A stretch of DNA of 64,000 nt from Prevotella sp. UBA2456 (GCA_002342415.1 DDPY01000031.1:6726-70725), one strand, 5' to 3'. Shown: positions 15,498 to 25,550, counted from the first letter of the stretch. Notes: generated by a model not told the origin, from the sequence alone. Made by a program: numbers and translations.

Positions 15498-16034
15498 TCA
15501 TTTTTTGTAATTCTCGGCTTGCTGGAAGCGTTCGCGGATAGTCTGTCGGGCCCGGAAGATATTGACCTTGACCTGCTGTTCGGTAATATCCATGATGACG
15601 GCAATGTCGTGATAGCTCTTTCCCTCCATGTCGCGCAACTGCATACAGGTGCGTTGCCGCTCTGGCAGTTCACTGATAAGTTGGCGAACCAACTGCAGGC
15701 GGTCGCGCTGGACGGTCTGCTCCTCAGGGTTGGCATAATGGCTGGAGTCCTGCACCTCGATGGAGGACGGGGTATTGCCCGCAGTGGCAGCCAAGGTCTG
15801 AGGTTGGAAATGCTGGAGGCGGAGCTTGTCGAGGGCCTGGTTGCGGCAGATGGTGAGGCAGAAGGCCTCGATATTATCAATCTGCTGCCATTGGTCGCGA
15901 CGGCTCCACACCTTCATCATCGTTTCCTGAACCACGTCCTCTGCTTCCGCACGGTCTTGTGTGATGCGAAGTGCCAGCCGGAAGAGTTCGTTCTTCAGTG
16001 GCAGGATGTCGTTCTGGAAACTGATAGATTTCAT
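15498..16034 (-). CDS. ECF-type RNA polymerase sigma-70 factor
   Basis: A 178-residue sigma factor. Region 2 shows LFRLALRITQDRAEAEDVVQET and the following KVWSRRDQW; region 4 shows LISELPERQRTCMQLRDMEGKSYHDIA and a helix-turn-helix (ITEQQVKVNIFRARQ). Region 3 is absent, as in ECF factors. Its ATG overlaps the argB stop (ATGA), so it is translated from the same long operon as topA-aroK-speA-argB. It probably controls a stress or envelope regulon together with the membrane protein encoded downstream. Confidence 0.92.
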   Translation of the reverse strand: MKSISFQNDILPLKNELFRLALRITQDRAEAEDVVQETMMKVWSRRDQWQQIDNIEAFCLTICRNQALDKLRLQHFQPQTLAATAGNTPSSIEVQDSSHYANPEEQTVQRDRLQLVRQLISELPERQRTCMQLRDMEGKSYHDIAVIMDITEQQVKVNIFRARQTIRERFQQAENYKK

Positions 16035-16816
16035 TGGATGACCGTACCATGTTGGCCGTCGATGGCCGTAGCCAAGGTGATAATGACGCGTGACACACCG
16101 GCATCGACTGCCGAGAGCGCATTCTCTATCTTGGGCAGCATGCCTCCGCTGATGGTGCCATCGGCCTTATACTCATTATATAATGCGCGCGTGATAACGG
16201 GAATGACACTGTCATCATCGTCCGGATGGCGAAGCACCCCTTTCTTCTCGAACGAGAAGATGAGGGTCACCTCATAGTCGCGGGCCAGAGCCTTAGCTGT
16301 CTCGGAAGCCATCGTGTCGGCATTGGTGTTAAGGACATGTCCGTTGCCATCGTGTGTCAGCGGAGCCACCACGGGGGTGATGCCCGCCTCGATGAGGCGG
16401 CTGAGCATGGCACCGTCGACCCTATCCACATCGCCTACCCAGCCATAATCAGTAGTAGCCTCGGCCGTCACCACTGGCGGGCGCTTATGACTGCGGATGA
16501 TGTCAGCATCGGCACCAGTCAGTCCCAAGGCATTTACTCCGTTGGCTTGCAGACGGGCCACCAGGTTCTTGTTGACCAGTCCGCCATAGACCATCGTCAC
16601 CACCTCCAGCATCTGCTCATCGGTGATGCGGCGGCCATTGACCATGTGGGTCTCGATATTCAGGCGCTCGGCTATCTTCGTGGCCTTGCGGCCACCGCCA
16701 TGTACCAGCACCTTGCGACCCTCGATGGCCGCAAAGTCCTTTAACAGTTGTGCGAGCTGGGCCTCATCCTCCACCACAGCCCCACCTACTTTTACTATTG
16801 TCAGTTTTTGTTTCAT
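16031..16816 (-). CDS. argB: Acetylglutamate kinase
   Basis: A 261-residue amino acid kinase that phosphorylates N-acetylglutamate in arginine synthesis. The motifs are clear: KVGGAVVEDE at the start, VLVHGGGRKATKIAERL for substrate and phosphate binding, MVYGGLVNKNLVARLQ, and the ATP-site region LNTNADTMASETAKAL. I start at ATG 16814-16816 (MKQKLTIVKVGG); the longer frame upstream carries no family sequence and runs through a cgatatc-rich gap. It lies 47 bases after speA. Confidence 0.93.
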   Translation of the reverse strand: MKQKLTIVKVGGAVVEDEAQLAQLLKDFAAIEGRKVLVHGGGRKATKIAERLNIETHMVNGRRITDEQMLEVVTMVYGGLVNKNLVARLQANGVNALGLTGADADIIRSHKRPPVVTAEATTDYGWVGDVDRVDGAMLSRLIEAGITPVVAPLTHDGNGHVLNTNADTMASETAKALARDYEVTLIFSFEKKGVLRHPDDDDSVIPVITRALYNEYKADGTISGGMLPKIENALSAVDAGVSRVIITLATAIDGQHGTVIQ

Positions 16817-16863
16817 TGTTGTTGTTTTTTCCGAGATGTCGAAATATCGAGATATCGAAATTC

Positions 16864-18756
16864 TTATTCCAGATAGGTATATCCGTAGAGTCCAGAGCGG
16901 TAGTTGGAGAGGAACTCCTTGCCCTCTTCGAGGGTAATCTTGCCCTGTTTCACACTCTTGGCCACCCATATCTCGAGCTGGCGCACCAGCTTCTTGGGGT
17001 CGTACTGCACATAGTCGAGCACTTCGGCCACCGTTTCACCATCGATAATCTGGTCAATATGATACTGTCCGTCCTTGACGGAGATGTGGACAGCGGTAGT
17101 GTCACCAAAGAGATTGTGCATATCACCCAATATCTCCTGATAGGCACCCACGAGGAAGACACCCAAGTAATACTTATCGTTCTTCCTTAGCGAGTGGACG
17201 GGAAGGGCATGCGAGTTGGGGCGGTTGGTGACAAACTGGGCTATCTTCCCATCCGAGTCACAAGTGATATCCTGAAGGGTAGCATTGCGCGTAGGCCGTT
17301 CATCCAGCCGCTGGATGGGCATGATGGGGAACAGCTGGTCGATAGCCCAGGAGTCGGGCAGCGACTGGAACAGGGAGAAGTTGCAGAAGTACTTGTCGGC
17401 CAGCAGTTTGTCGATATTCATCAGCTCCTCAGGGATATGCTTGAGGTTTTTGGCCAGCGCATGGATTTCGTGACACACGCTCCAGTACATCGCCTCCACT
17501 TCGGCACGCGTCTTGAGGTCGACAATGCCATGAGTAAAGAGGTCGAGCACCTCCTCGCGAATCTGCTCCGCATCGTGCCAGTCTTCGAGCACATTACGCG
17601 GTGACAGGTTGTCCCAAATATCATAGAGGTCCTTTACCAGTTGGTGGGAGTCGGGATCGGGCTCGAACTCCTCGGGCATCTCGGGCAGGGAAGCCGTCTC
17701 CAGCACATCGATGACCAGTACACTATGATGAGCAGCGAGGGAACGGCCACTCTCGGTGATGATGTTCGGATGAGAAATCCCGTTCTTGTTGGCAGCCTCG
17801 ACAAAGGTATAGATACAGTCGTTGACATACTCCTGGATGGAGTAGTTGACCGAGCTCTCGCTGGAGGGCGAACGGGTACCGTCATAGTCGACACCCAATC
17901 CACCGCCACAGTCAACGAAGTCGACATTATATCCCATCTTATGCAACTGCACATAGAACTGTGAAGCCTCGCGGAGGGCCGTCTGTATGCGACGAATTTT
18001 GGTAATCTGCGAACCGATATGGAAATGTATCAGTCGGAGACAGTCGCGCATATCCTTCTTGTCGAGCAGGTCCAGAGCTTCCAGCAGTTCGGCACTGGTG
18101 AGCCCGAACTTCGAGGCATCGCCGCCGCTCTCTTCCCACTTGCCAGAGCCGCTGGAGGCCAGCTTGATGCGGATGCCGATGTTCGGGCGCACCCCAATCT
18201 TCTTGGCTTCGCGAGCTATGAGATCCAGTTCATTGGGCTTCTCGACCACGATGAATATCTGCTTGCCCATCTTCTGTGCCAGCAGAGCCAGCTCGATGTA
18301 CGACTGGTCCTTGTAGCCGTTGCAGATGATGATAGAGTCGCTCTGGCACTGTACGGCAATGACGGCATGCAGCTCTGGCTTGGAACCCGCCTCCACACCG
18401 AGGTTGAACTTACGACCATGAGAGATAATCTCCTCGACCACCGGTTGCATCTGGTTGACCTTAATGGGATAGACCACATAGTTCTCGCCTTTGTAGTCGT
18501 ACTCCTTGGCAGCCTTCTTAAAACAGCTCCAAGTCTTCTCGATACGGTTGTCGAGGATGTCCGGGAAGCGCAAAAGCACGGGTGACTGCACATCGCGCAG
18601 TGACAGCTCGTCCATGACTTCACGAAGGTCGACGGCTGTGCCATCCTTGCAGGGGGTCACAAACACATTGCCTTGGTCGTTGATACCGAAGTAGCTGGTA
18701 CCCCAGCCATTGATGTTGTAGAGCTCCTTAGAGTCTTCAATCGTCCATTTCTTCAT
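16864..18756 (-). CDS. speA: Biosynthetic arginine decarboxylase
   Basis: A 630-residue PLP enzyme converting arginine to agmatine for polyamine synthesis. PLP-binding lysine motif YPIKVNQMQPVVEE near residue 100, GVEAGSKPEL, the HFHIGSQI signature and the Gly-rich phosphate-binding loop VDCGGGLGVDYDG. The C-terminal part carries the VGAYQEILGDMHNLFGDT motif of alanine-racemase-fold decarboxylases. Its ATG overlaps the aroK stop (ATGA). Having argB next to it places arginine synthesis and its conversion to polyamines in one operon. Confidence 0.95.
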   Translation of the reverse strand: MKKWTIEDSKELYNINGWGTSYFGINDQGNVFVTPCKDGTAVDLREVMDELSLRDVQSPVLLRFPDILDNRIEKTWSCFKKAAKEYDYKGENYVVYPIKVNQMQPVVEEIISHGRKFNLGVEAGSKPELHAVIAVQCQSDSIIICNGYKDQSYIELALLAQKMGKQIFIVVEKPNELDLIAREAKKIGVRPNIGIRIKLASSGSGKWEESGGDASKFGLTSAELLEALDLLDKKDMRDCLRLIHFHIGSQITKIRRIQTALREASQFYVQLHKMGYNVDFVDCGGGLGVDYDGTRSPSSESSVNYSIQEYVNDCIYTFVEAANKNGISHPNIITESGRSLAAHHSVLVIDVLETASLPEMPEEFEPDPDSHQLVKDLYDIWDNLSPRNVLEDWHDAEQIREEVLDLFTHGIVDLKTRAEVEAMYWSVCHEIHALAKNLKHIPEELMNIDKLLADKYFCNFSLFQSLPDSWAIDQLFPIMPIQRLDERPTRNATLQDITCDSDGKIAQFVTNRPNSHALPVHSLRKNDKYYLGVFLVGAYQEILGDMHNLFGDTTAVHISVKDGQYHIDQIIDGETVAEVLDYVQYDPKKLVRQLEIWVAKSVKQGKITLEEGKEFLSNYRSGLYGYTYLE

Positions 18757-19280
18757 ATCTTCAGAAGTTCGCGTAGTTTGGTTACTGATATCTTGATTTT
18801 ATCATAGTCATCCAACAGGTTGACATCGAGGATATAGCGTGCTTTCTGATAGAAAGGCTCGCGGCTTTTCAGGTGGTCGGTGATATAGGCAATGAGTTCC
18901 TCGGCACTCTTGTTCTTCAGCAGGGGGCGCTCAACCTTAGCCATAAGCAGATGCTTGTAAAGGGTCTCGGGACTGGCCTTGAGATACACCACCTCGCCCT
19001 GCTGGTTGAGATAGTCCATATTGTCGAAGAAGCAGGGAGTTCCTCCACCACAACTGATGATGACATCTTCGAACTCAGCCACTTCATGGAGCATGTTGTG
19101 CTCGAGGACCCGGAAGGCCTCCTCGCCCCGCTCTGCAAAAATCTCTGACACCGTCTTGCGCATGCGGCTCTCAATATACCAGTCGAGGTCGTAGAACATC
19201 ATGCCTGTCTCTTTGGACAGAGCCTTGCCTACGGTGGTCTTGCCAGAACCCATATAGCCCACGAGGATAATCCGTCGCAT
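18753..19280 (-). CDS. aroK: Shikimate kinase
   Basis: A 175-residue P-loop kinase. Walker A GYMGSGKTTVG at residues 8-18, shikimate-binding YDLDWYIE and an Arg pair (SRMRKTVSEIF), CGGGTPCF, and a lid region with KVERPLLKN. It phosphorylates shikimate in the aromatic amino acid pathway. The stop overlaps the speA start; it follows topA by 20 bases. Confidence 0.95.
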   Translation of the reverse strand: MRRIILVGYMGSGKTTVGKALSKETGMMFYDLDWYIESRMRKTVSEIFAERGEEAFRVLEHNMLHEVAEFEDVIISCGGGTPCFFDNMDYLNQQGEVVYLKASPETLYKHLLMAKVERPLLKNKSAEELIAYITDHLKSREPFYQKARYILDVNLLDDYDKIKISVTKLRELLKI

Positions 19281-19301
19281 AAGTATAGTATTTACGATTA
19301 A

Positions 19302-21608
19302 CTATTTCTTCTGTTGTTTCTCGATGATGCCCATGCACTCGTCGTAGGTGAGTTCTGCAGCACGCGAGTGTAAGGTCTTCGGCAGGCGATAGTTCTTACC
19401 GTCAAAAGCGATGTACGGACCATAGCGGCCATTCATAATCTGCAACTTGCCATCCGCATCGAACACCTTCAGGTGCTTCTGCGATTCAGCCTGCCGCTTC
19501 TCGGTGATAAGGGCTACAGCCTCCTCGAGGGTGATTGACATCGGGTCGGCACCCTTGGGCAGGGAGGTGTACTGCTTCTGATGGAGCACATAGGGTCCGA
19601 AGCGGCCGGCACCGATGACCACAGGACTGCCCTCGAAGCTGCCTACCGTTCGGGGCAGTTGGAAGAGCTCGAGGGCCTCGTCGAGGGTCAGCGTCTCCAT
19701 GCTCTTGTCACTGGGCAGCTGTGCAAAGCGCGGCTTCTCGTCATCCTCGGCCTGACCAATCTGCACCACAGGTCCGAAGCGGCCAATCTTTACGAAGACC
19801 GGTCGGCCCGTCTTGGGATCCAGGCCCAGCTCCCGCTCACCCGCCTTGTGCTCCTGACGGGTGTTCAGAGTCTTCTCAACGGTCGGTTCAAAGTCTTTGT
19901 AGAAGGCTTTCATCATGTCCGTCCATTTCTCTTCACCCTCGGCAATCTTATCGAAGTCCTGTTCCACCTTTGCAGTGAAGTTATAATCCATGATGACAGG
20001 GAAATACTTCATGAGGAAATCGTTGACCACGATACCGATATCAGTAGGCAGGAGTTTTCCCTTGTCGGAACCTGCCATCTCCTTGCGCTTCTTTTGGGTG
20101 ATGAGTTTTCCTTTGAGAGTATCGATGGTATAGGTGCGCTCCTCACCCTTGCGGTCACCCTTCTGCACATATTCACGCTGCTGGATGGTAGAGATGGTAG
20201 GTGCATAGGTAGAAGGACGGCCAATGCCCAGTTCCTCCAGCTTATGTACCAGCGAGGCCTCCGTATAGCGCAGCGGTCCCTGACTGAAGCGCTCGGTAGC
20301 CTGTATCTCGCGGCGGGTAAGCGGCATCCCTTCCTTCATCGGGGGTAGCATGTGGCTCTCCTCCTCCTGACTATCCTCGTCGTCTACCGACTCGCGGTAA
20401 ACCTTGATGAAACCATCGAACTTCACCACCTCGCCCTGGGCTACAAACTTAGAGGAGAGAGAGGGGGCTGCTATCTCGACGGTGGTCTTCTCAATCTCGG
20501 CATCGGCCATCTGACTGGCTATGGTGCGCTTCCAGATGAGTTCGTAGAGCTTGCGCTCCTGCTGGGTGCCCTCTATCTCGGGGCGGTCCATATAGGTAGG
20601 ACGGATGGCCTCATGGGCCTCCTGCGCTCCCTTGGAAGAGGTGTGATACTGGCGTACCTTGCTATAGTTCTCGCCATAGAGTCCATGTATCTCATCCTTC
20701 GAAGCCTGGATGCACAAGCTGGAGAGGTTGACAGAGTCGGTACGCATATAGGTAATCTGTCCGTGTTCATAGAGATGCTGTGCCACCATCATGGTCTGCG
20801 ACACGGTGAATCCGAGTTTGCGGGCAGCCTCCTGCTGGAGGGTAGAGGTGGTGAAGGGCGGTGCCGGTGAGCGCTTGACAGGTTTCTTGCTGATGGAGTC
20901 GACATGGAATGAAGCCTCCTTGCACTGTTCCAGGAACTGCTCCACCTCGCGATGTGTCTTCAGGCGCTGTGACAGGGTGGCCTTCACCTCCACCTGTGAG
21001 CCATCGGGATTGGTGATGGCAAAGATGCCGTTCACACTATAGTAGGGCTCGCTCTTGAAGTTCTGGATCTCACGCTCGCGTTCTACTATCAGTCGGACAG
21101 CCACACTCTGCACACGACCTGCAGACAAGGCCGGCTTGACTTTTCTCCACAGCACGGGCGACAGCTTGAAGCCTACCAGGCGGTCTAACACGCGACGGGC
21201 CTGCTGGGCATTGACCAGATTCATATCCAGATGGCGCGGATGTTCGATGGCAGCCAAAATGGCCGGCTTGGTAATCTCGTGAAAGACGATGCGGCTGGTT
21301 TTCGCCTCATCCAGTCCCAGCACCTCGCACAGATGCCAGGAGATAGCCTCTCCCTCGCGGTCCTCATCGGAAGCGAGCCATACCTTCTCGGCCTTCTCGG
21401 CCTGCGTACGAAGTTCCTTGACCAGCTTCTCTTTCTCCGTCGGAATCTCATATTCGGGAATGAGCGTCTTGGTATCGATGCTCATCTCCCTCTTCTTCAA
21501 GTCGCGAATATGTCCATAACTTGACATCACCTTGTAGTCCTTGCCAAGAAATTTCTCTATCGTCTTTGCCTTAGCAGGCGACTCTACTATCACCAGATTT
21601 TTCTGCAT
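19302..21608 (-). CDS. topA: DNA topoisomerase I
   Basis: A 768-residue type IA topoisomerase. N-terminal Toprim motif VIVESPAKAKTIEKFLG, SDEDREGEAI with the metal-binding acids, and the active-site Tyr in ITYMRTDSVNLS. The C-terminus lacks classic zinc ribbons and instead has repeats of the type GRFGPYV (GRPVFVKIGRFGP, GAGRFGPYV, NGRYGPYIAF), common in Bacteroidetes topA. Start MQKNLVIVES at 21606-21608; a frame 11 codons longer exists but lies over the promoter. First gene of the operon running to the anti-sigma gene. Confidence 0.95.
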   Translation of the reverse strand: MQKNLVIVESPAKAKTIEKFLGKDYKVMSSYGHIRDLKKREMSIDTKTLIPEYEIPTEKEKLVKELRTQAEKAEKVWLASDEDREGEAISWHLCEVLGLDEAKTSRIVFHEITKPAILAAIEHPRHLDMNLVNAQQARRVLDRLVGFKLSPVLWRKVKPALSAGRVQSVAVRLIVEREREIQNFKSEPYYSVNGIFAITNPDGSQVEVKATLSQRLKTHREVEQFLEQCKEASFHVDSISKKPVKRSPAPPFTTSTLQQEAARKLGFTVSQTMMVAQHLYEHGQITYMRTDSVNLSSLCIQASKDEIHGLYGENYSKVRQYHTSSKGAQEAHEAIRPTYMDRPEIEGTQQERKLYELIWKRTIASQMADAEIEKTTVEIAAPSLSSKFVAQGEVVKFDGFIKVYRESVDDEDSQEEESHMLPPMKEGMPLTRREIQATERFSQGPLRYTEASLVHKLEELGIGRPSTYAPTISTIQQREYVQKGDRKGEERTYTIDTLKGKLITQKKRKEMAGSDKGKLLPTDIGIVVNDFLMKYFPVIMDYNFTAKVEQDFDKIAEGEEKWTDMMKAFYKDFEPTVEKTLNTRQEHKAGERELGLDPKTGRPVFVKIGRFGPVVQIGQAEDDEKPRFAQLPSDKSMETLTLDEALELFQLPRTVGSFEGSPVVIGAGRFGPYVLHQKQYTSLPKGADPMSITLEEAVALITEKRQAESQKHLKVFDADGKLQIMNGRYGPYIAFDGKNYRLPKTLHSRAAELTYDECMGIIEKQQKK

Positions 21609-21638
21609 AATGATATTGCTTTTTATGATTTCGGGCTG

Positions 21639-21646
21639 CAAAAGTA
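21639..21646 (-). promoter_or_regulatory. -7 box of the topA operon
   Basis: TACTTTTG on the minus strand, 31 bases upstream of the topA ATG, supports the chosen start. No strong -33 element is seen. Confidence 0.55.
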
Positions 21647-21850
21647 GAGAAAAGTTTTGGTTACACCTTATATATATAGTAGAATTTTTGTTTTCTTAAC
21701 AGTTAAGTGCCATTATAGTGGGGTTTAAGGGGTGAAAGGGTGATGAAGAGAGGTAAGCATTTAAATAATGTTGAAACATGCATACGCGTGAGGGGTGTTT
21801 TGGATGGTGTTGCAAATAATTACTAAATTGTAGCATTTTAATACACGATG

Positions 21851-21882
21851 CTTGTATGGTTGCATCCTTTTTTGTATCTTTG
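21851..21882 (+). promoter_or_regulatory. Promoter of the glycoside hydrolase cluster (GH51)
   Basis: CTTG (21851-21854), 20 bases, then TATCTTTG (21875-21882), close to the Bacteroidetes consensus. The ATG follows 31 bases downstream. Confidence 0.7.
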
Positions 21883-21913
21883 CAGTGGAAATCTATCAAT
21901 AGACTAAACCAAT

Positions 21914-23923
21914 ATGAAGAAAATTATCTCTTGTGCTGCCCTCTTCGTGGCAGCAACCATGGGTATTCAGGCCCAAAAGCCCATGAACGCCCCGAAAGGC
22001 GGCAAGGCTATCAGTGACGAGCTCATCGGCATCTTCTTTGAGGACATCAGCAGTTCTGCAGACGGTGGTCTGTATGCCGAGCTCATACAAAACGGTTCGT
22101 TTGAGTACAGTCCCGTAGAGCGTGACGGCTGGGGAGCAGGTACGGCATGGAAGCAGGCCCGTCCCGGTCACTCGCTGGGTATGCTGGAGGTTCGCAAGGA
22201 CCAGGGCATCCATCCCAACAACCCCACCTACATGCGCCTGCATGTGGAGCGCACACGCGAGTTCTTTGACTATAAGGGATGGAGAGGCTACGGCCTGGAG
22301 AACGAGGGCTTCAAGGGCATCTCGGTAAAGGCCGGTCAGAAGTACGACTTCTCAGCCTTCTTCCGCAATCAGGGTGCAGCCAAGCAGATACGCGTGGTGC
22401 TGGGCATCCCACAGGGATGGGGCAAGGACCTGAAGCTGCTGGCAGAAGCCACCATTCAGGCAGACAGCAAGGACTGGAAGAAATATGAGGCAGTGCTCAC
22501 GCCCTCAGAGGACTGTACGAATGCCGTTCTCCAGGTGCTGGTGCTCAATACAGGTGTAATCGATGTCGACATGGTGTCGCTGATGCCCCAGGACACCTAT
22601 AAGGGTCACGGACTACGCAAGGACCTGGCCCAGGCACTGGCCGACCTGCAGCCAAAGTTCCTGCGCTTCCCTGGCGGATGTGTGGTGCATGGCGGTGGTG
22701 ACGGTTTCTGGAATACCTACCGCTGGAAGACCACCATCGGTCCGAAGGAGACCCGCCGGCAGTTGAAGAATACGTGGGGTTACCACCAGTCGATGGGATT
22801 AGGATACTATGAGTATTTCCAGTTCTGTGAAGACCTGAACATGGAGCCCCTGCCCATTCTGCCATGTGGTGTGTCGTGTCAGGGCACGAATGGCGGTTGG
22901 GAGATGTGGCCGCATCAGGCCCAGGATGTCTGTCCGATGTCGGAGATGGACGAGTGGGTACAGGATGCCCTGGACCTCATCGAGTGGGCCAATGGAGACC
23001 CCGCTACCTCGAAATGGGCTAAGAAGCGTGCTGAGCAGGGCCACCCCAAACCCTTCGGACTCAAATACTTAGGCATCGGCAACGAGGAGAAGATTACCCC
23101 CGAGTTTGCTGAGCGTTTTAAGTATATGTATGACAAAGTGCGCAAGGCCCACCCCGAAATCATCATCGTGGGTACTGCCGGTCCGGGCTCACATCCCGGA
23201 AACCCCGACTACGAGGCTGGCTGGAAGCTGGCTGACGAACTGGCCATGCCCATCATTGACGAGCACTACTACGAAAAGAACGACTACTTCCTGAAGAGCC
23301 GCCAGTATGACCAATATCCTCGCGACCGCAAGACCAAGGTCTACTTGGGCGAGTATGCCTCGAAGGACAAAAAGCTGATAGACGCGCTGGCAGAAGGCCT
23401 CTACCTGCTGCATGTGGAGCGCAATGCCGATGTGGTATGCATGACCTCCTATGCCCCGCTCTTTGCCAAGAAGGATGCCACCAACTGGAATCCGGATATG
23501 ATTTATTTTGACAACGAGCGCGCCTATCTCACCTGTAGCTACTATGTACAGCAGCTGTTCGGACAGTCATCGGGTCAGTACTATTATGGTGACTGCGTGC
23601 ACTTCGAGGGAGACCAGAAAGGCATAGAACAGCCTCAGGAGGATGTCCACTACGGCCAGTCGGTAGTGCTGAACACCAAGAGCCGCAAGCTCTATGTCAA
23701 GCTGGTGAATGCCACTGGCGAGGAGAAAGAGGTGGACATCAACCTCAGCCGCTTCCCCTTGAAGAAAACAGTCACTAAGACTGTGATTGCCGGAGCTGCC
23801 GACAGTGAGAACAACTACGAGGCACAGCCCATCCTTCCCAAGAAGGAGACAGGCAAGGCTCAGAAAAAATTTGATATGGACCTGGCTCCCTACTCGATGG
23901 TGATGCTGGAATATCAGTTATAA
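21914..23923 (+). CDS. GH51 alpha-L-arabinofuranosidase, secreted
   Basis: A 669-residue enzyme with a signal peptide (MKKIISCAALFVAATMGIQA). The family start DELIGIFFEDISSSADGGLYAELIQ, an acid/base Glu in YLGIGNEEKITPE (about residue 390), and a nucleophile Glu in VYLGEYASKD (about residue 480) are visible, with a C-terminal beta-domain after residue 570. It releases arabinofuranose from pectic or hemicellulosic chains in the periplasm or at the surface. First of a run of secreted glycoside hydrolases; a terminator follows at 23949. Confidence 0.93.
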   Translation: MKKIISCAALFVAATMGIQAQKPMNAPKGGKAISDELIGIFFEDISSSADGGLYAELIQNGSFEYSPVERDGWGAGTAWKQARPGHSLGMLEVRKDQGIHPNNPTYMRLHVERTREFFDYKGWRGYGLENEGFKGISVKAGQKYDFSAFFRNQGAAKQIRVVLGIPQGWGKDLKLLAEATIQADSKDWKKYEAVLTPSEDCTNAVLQVLVLNTGVIDVDMVSLMPQDTYKGHGLRKDLAQALADLQPKFLRFPGGCVVHGGGDGFWNTYRWKTTIGPKETRRQLKNTWGYHQSMGLGYYEYFQFCEDLNMEPLPILPCGVSCQGTNGGWEMWPHQAQDVCPMSEMDEWVQDALDLIEWANGDPATSKWAKKRAEQGHPKPFGLKYLGIGNEEKITPEFAERFKYMYDKVRKAHPEIIIVGTAGPGSHPGNPDYEAGWKLADELAMPIIDEHYYEKNDYFLKSRQYDQYPRDRKTKVYLGEYASKDKKLIDALAEGLYLLHVERNADVVCMTSYAPLFAKKDATNWNPDMIYFDNERAYLTCSYYVQQLFGQSSGQYYYGDCVHFEGDQKGIEQPQEDVHYGQSVVLNTKSRKLYVKLVNATGEEKEVDINLSRFPLKKTVTKTVIAGAADSENNYEAQPILPKKETGKAQKKFDMDLAPYSMVMLEYQL

Positions 23924-23948
23924 GCGAACGCTACACCTTATATAAAGG

Positions 23949-23981
23949 CTGATGACATTTTAGGGTGTCATCAGTCTTTTT
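23949..23981 (+). terminator. Terminator after GH51, CTGATGACA hairpin
   Basis: Perfect 9-bp stem CTGATGACA/TGTCATCAG with loop TTTTAGGG and tail TCTTTTTA. The stem is almost the same as at 35669-35703, and both lie about 25 bases upstream of the ATG of a secreted glycoside hydrolase. Confidence 0.85.
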
Positions 23982-24004
23982 ATTATATAGCTAACGTTAG
24001 ACTT

Positions 24005-25462
24005 ATGAAAAAGCTACTGATGATACTGAGCCTCGCACTGCTGACAGTGTCAGCACAAGCAGGCAAGCCGTGGGACAACGGCAAGCTTCGTGTATCGGAT
24101 AACCAGCGTTATCTGCAGTTTGAAAACGGACAGCCTTTCTTCTGGCTCGGTGACACAGGGTGGCTGCTACCTGAGCGTCTGGACAGAGCTGAGGCAGAAT
24201 GGTATCTGCAGAGCTGTGCCAAGGCCGGCTATAATGTGGTGCAGGTACAGACCATCGACGGTGTGCCCGCCTACAACATCTACGGACAAATGTCGAACCC
24301 GGACGGCTGGAACTTCAAGGACATCAACCGCAAGGGTGTCTACGGCTACTGGGACCACCTGGACTACATCATCGACCAGGCTGCCGACAAAGGCATCTAT
24401 ATCGGCATGGTGTGCATCTGGGGCGGACTGGTGAAGGACGGCAAGCTGTCGGTAGAGGATGCCAAGAAGTACGGCACCTTCCTCGCCAACCGCTACAAGA
24501 ACAAGCCCAACATCATCTGGTTTATGGGCGGCGACATCCAGGGCGACATCCGTCCTGAGGTATGGGAGGCCCTTGCCACCACCATCAAGTCGATAGACAA
24601 GAACCACCTGATGACCTATCACCCCCGTGGCCGCTATACCTCGGCCAAATGGTGGAGTAAGGCCAAGTGGATGGACTTTCACACTTTCCAGAGCGGACAT
24701 CGCCGCTATGGCCAGCGCATGGGCAATGCCGACTACCCCATCCCCGACAACACGGAGGAGGACAACTGGATGTATGTCGACTCCACATGGAAGTACAGCC
24801 CCATCAAGCCTGTCTTGGATGCAGAGCCTTCGTATGAGGACATCCCCGTGGGATTGCACGACCCCAACGAAGCTCGCTGGCAGGACTACGATGTGCGCCG
24901 CTATGCCTACTGGAGCGTGTTTGCAGGCAGCTGCGGACACACCTACGGCCACAATGCCATCATGCAGATGCTGAAGCCTGGCTATCCTACCAGCTATGGA
25001 GATGCCGGTGATGTGAAGACCTGGTATCAGGCCCTGCACGACCCGGGATTCCTGCAGATGCAATACCTGAAACGCCTGATATTGTCGTTCCCCTACTTTG
25101 AGCGCGTGGCCGACCAGAGCATTATCCACAACAACGGCGAAAAGTACAACCGCCTGATTGCCACCTGTGGCAACGACTATCTCTTAGTATATAACTACAA
25201 CGGCAATACGATGAGGATTGACCTGACCAAGATCAGCGGAACCAAGAAGAATGTGTGGTGGATGACGGCTGCCACAGGTAAGTTGAAGTACTTAGGCGAG
25301 TTCGACTCGAAGCTGCTCACCTTCCGCTACCATCCCCAGTCGGCACGCGTGGAGGACGGTGTGCTCATTGCTATTGATAACACGAAGGACTACCTGAAGA
25401 AAGACCAGACGGAACTGTCGCCCGACGGGTATAAGGCCAAGGAGAGAGACTTGAATGAGTAA
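24005..25462 (+). CDS. GH140-like (DUF4038) glycoside hydrolase, possible apiosidase
   Basis: A 485-residue secreted protein (signal peptide MKKLLMILSLALLTVSAQA). The N-terminal TIM-barrel matches the DUF4038 pattern: LQFENGQPFFWLGDTGWLLP, then DYIIDQAADKGIYIGMVCIWG, IIWFMGGDIQGD with the candidate acid Asp, and PVLDAEPSYEDIP with the candidate nucleophile Glu; a small C-terminal beta-domain follows (DUF5060-like). The characterised family, GH140, removes the apiose-linked side chain from rhamnogalacturonan-II. Whether this member shares that activity is inferred from the neighbours. No SusC/D gene is nearby. Confidence 0.85.
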   Translation: MKKLLMILSLALLTVSAQAGKPWDNGKLRVSDNQRYLQFENGQPFFWLGDTGWLLPERLDRAEAEWYLQSCAKAGYNVVQVQTIDGVPAYNIYGQMSNPDGWNFKDINRKGVYGYWDHLDYIIDQAADKGIYIGMVCIWGGLVKDGKLSVEDAKKYGTFLANRYKNKPNIIWFMGGDIQGDIRPEVWEALATTIKSIDKNHLMTYHPRGRYTSAKWWSKAKWMDFHTFQSGHRRYGQRMGNADYPIPDNTEEDNWMYVDSTWKYSPIKPVLDAEPSYEDIPVGLHDPNEARWQDYDVRRYAYWSVFAGSCGHTYGHNAIMQMLKPGYPTSYGDAGDVKTWYQALHDPGFLQMQYLKRLILSFPYFERVADQSIIHNNGEKYNRLIATCGNDYLLVYNYNGNTMRIDLTKISGTKKNVWWMTAATGKLKYLGEFDSKLLTFRYHPQSARVEDGVLIAIDNTKDYLKKDQTELSPDGYKAKERDLNE

Positions 25463-25463
25463 A

Positions 25464-25503
25464 GACCCTCCCCCCTGCCCCTCCCTTGTAGGGAGGGGAG
25501 TAG
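25464..25503. repeat. 40-bp G/C-rich element, intergenic copy
   Basis: Contains the internal hairpin CCCCTCCC/GGGAGGGG. It is the inverted counterpart (38 of 40 bases) of 25603-25642, which lies inside the next gene. Confidence 0.85.
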
Positions 25504-25550
25504 ATAGTTAAGTACACTGAAACATGAGATTATAATAAACATAGCAGTAC

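Noticed and set aside
23189..25129. Long minus-strand frames opposite GH51 and GH140
   Set aside because: Codon-bias shadows of GC-rich sense genes; no start context or family similarity.
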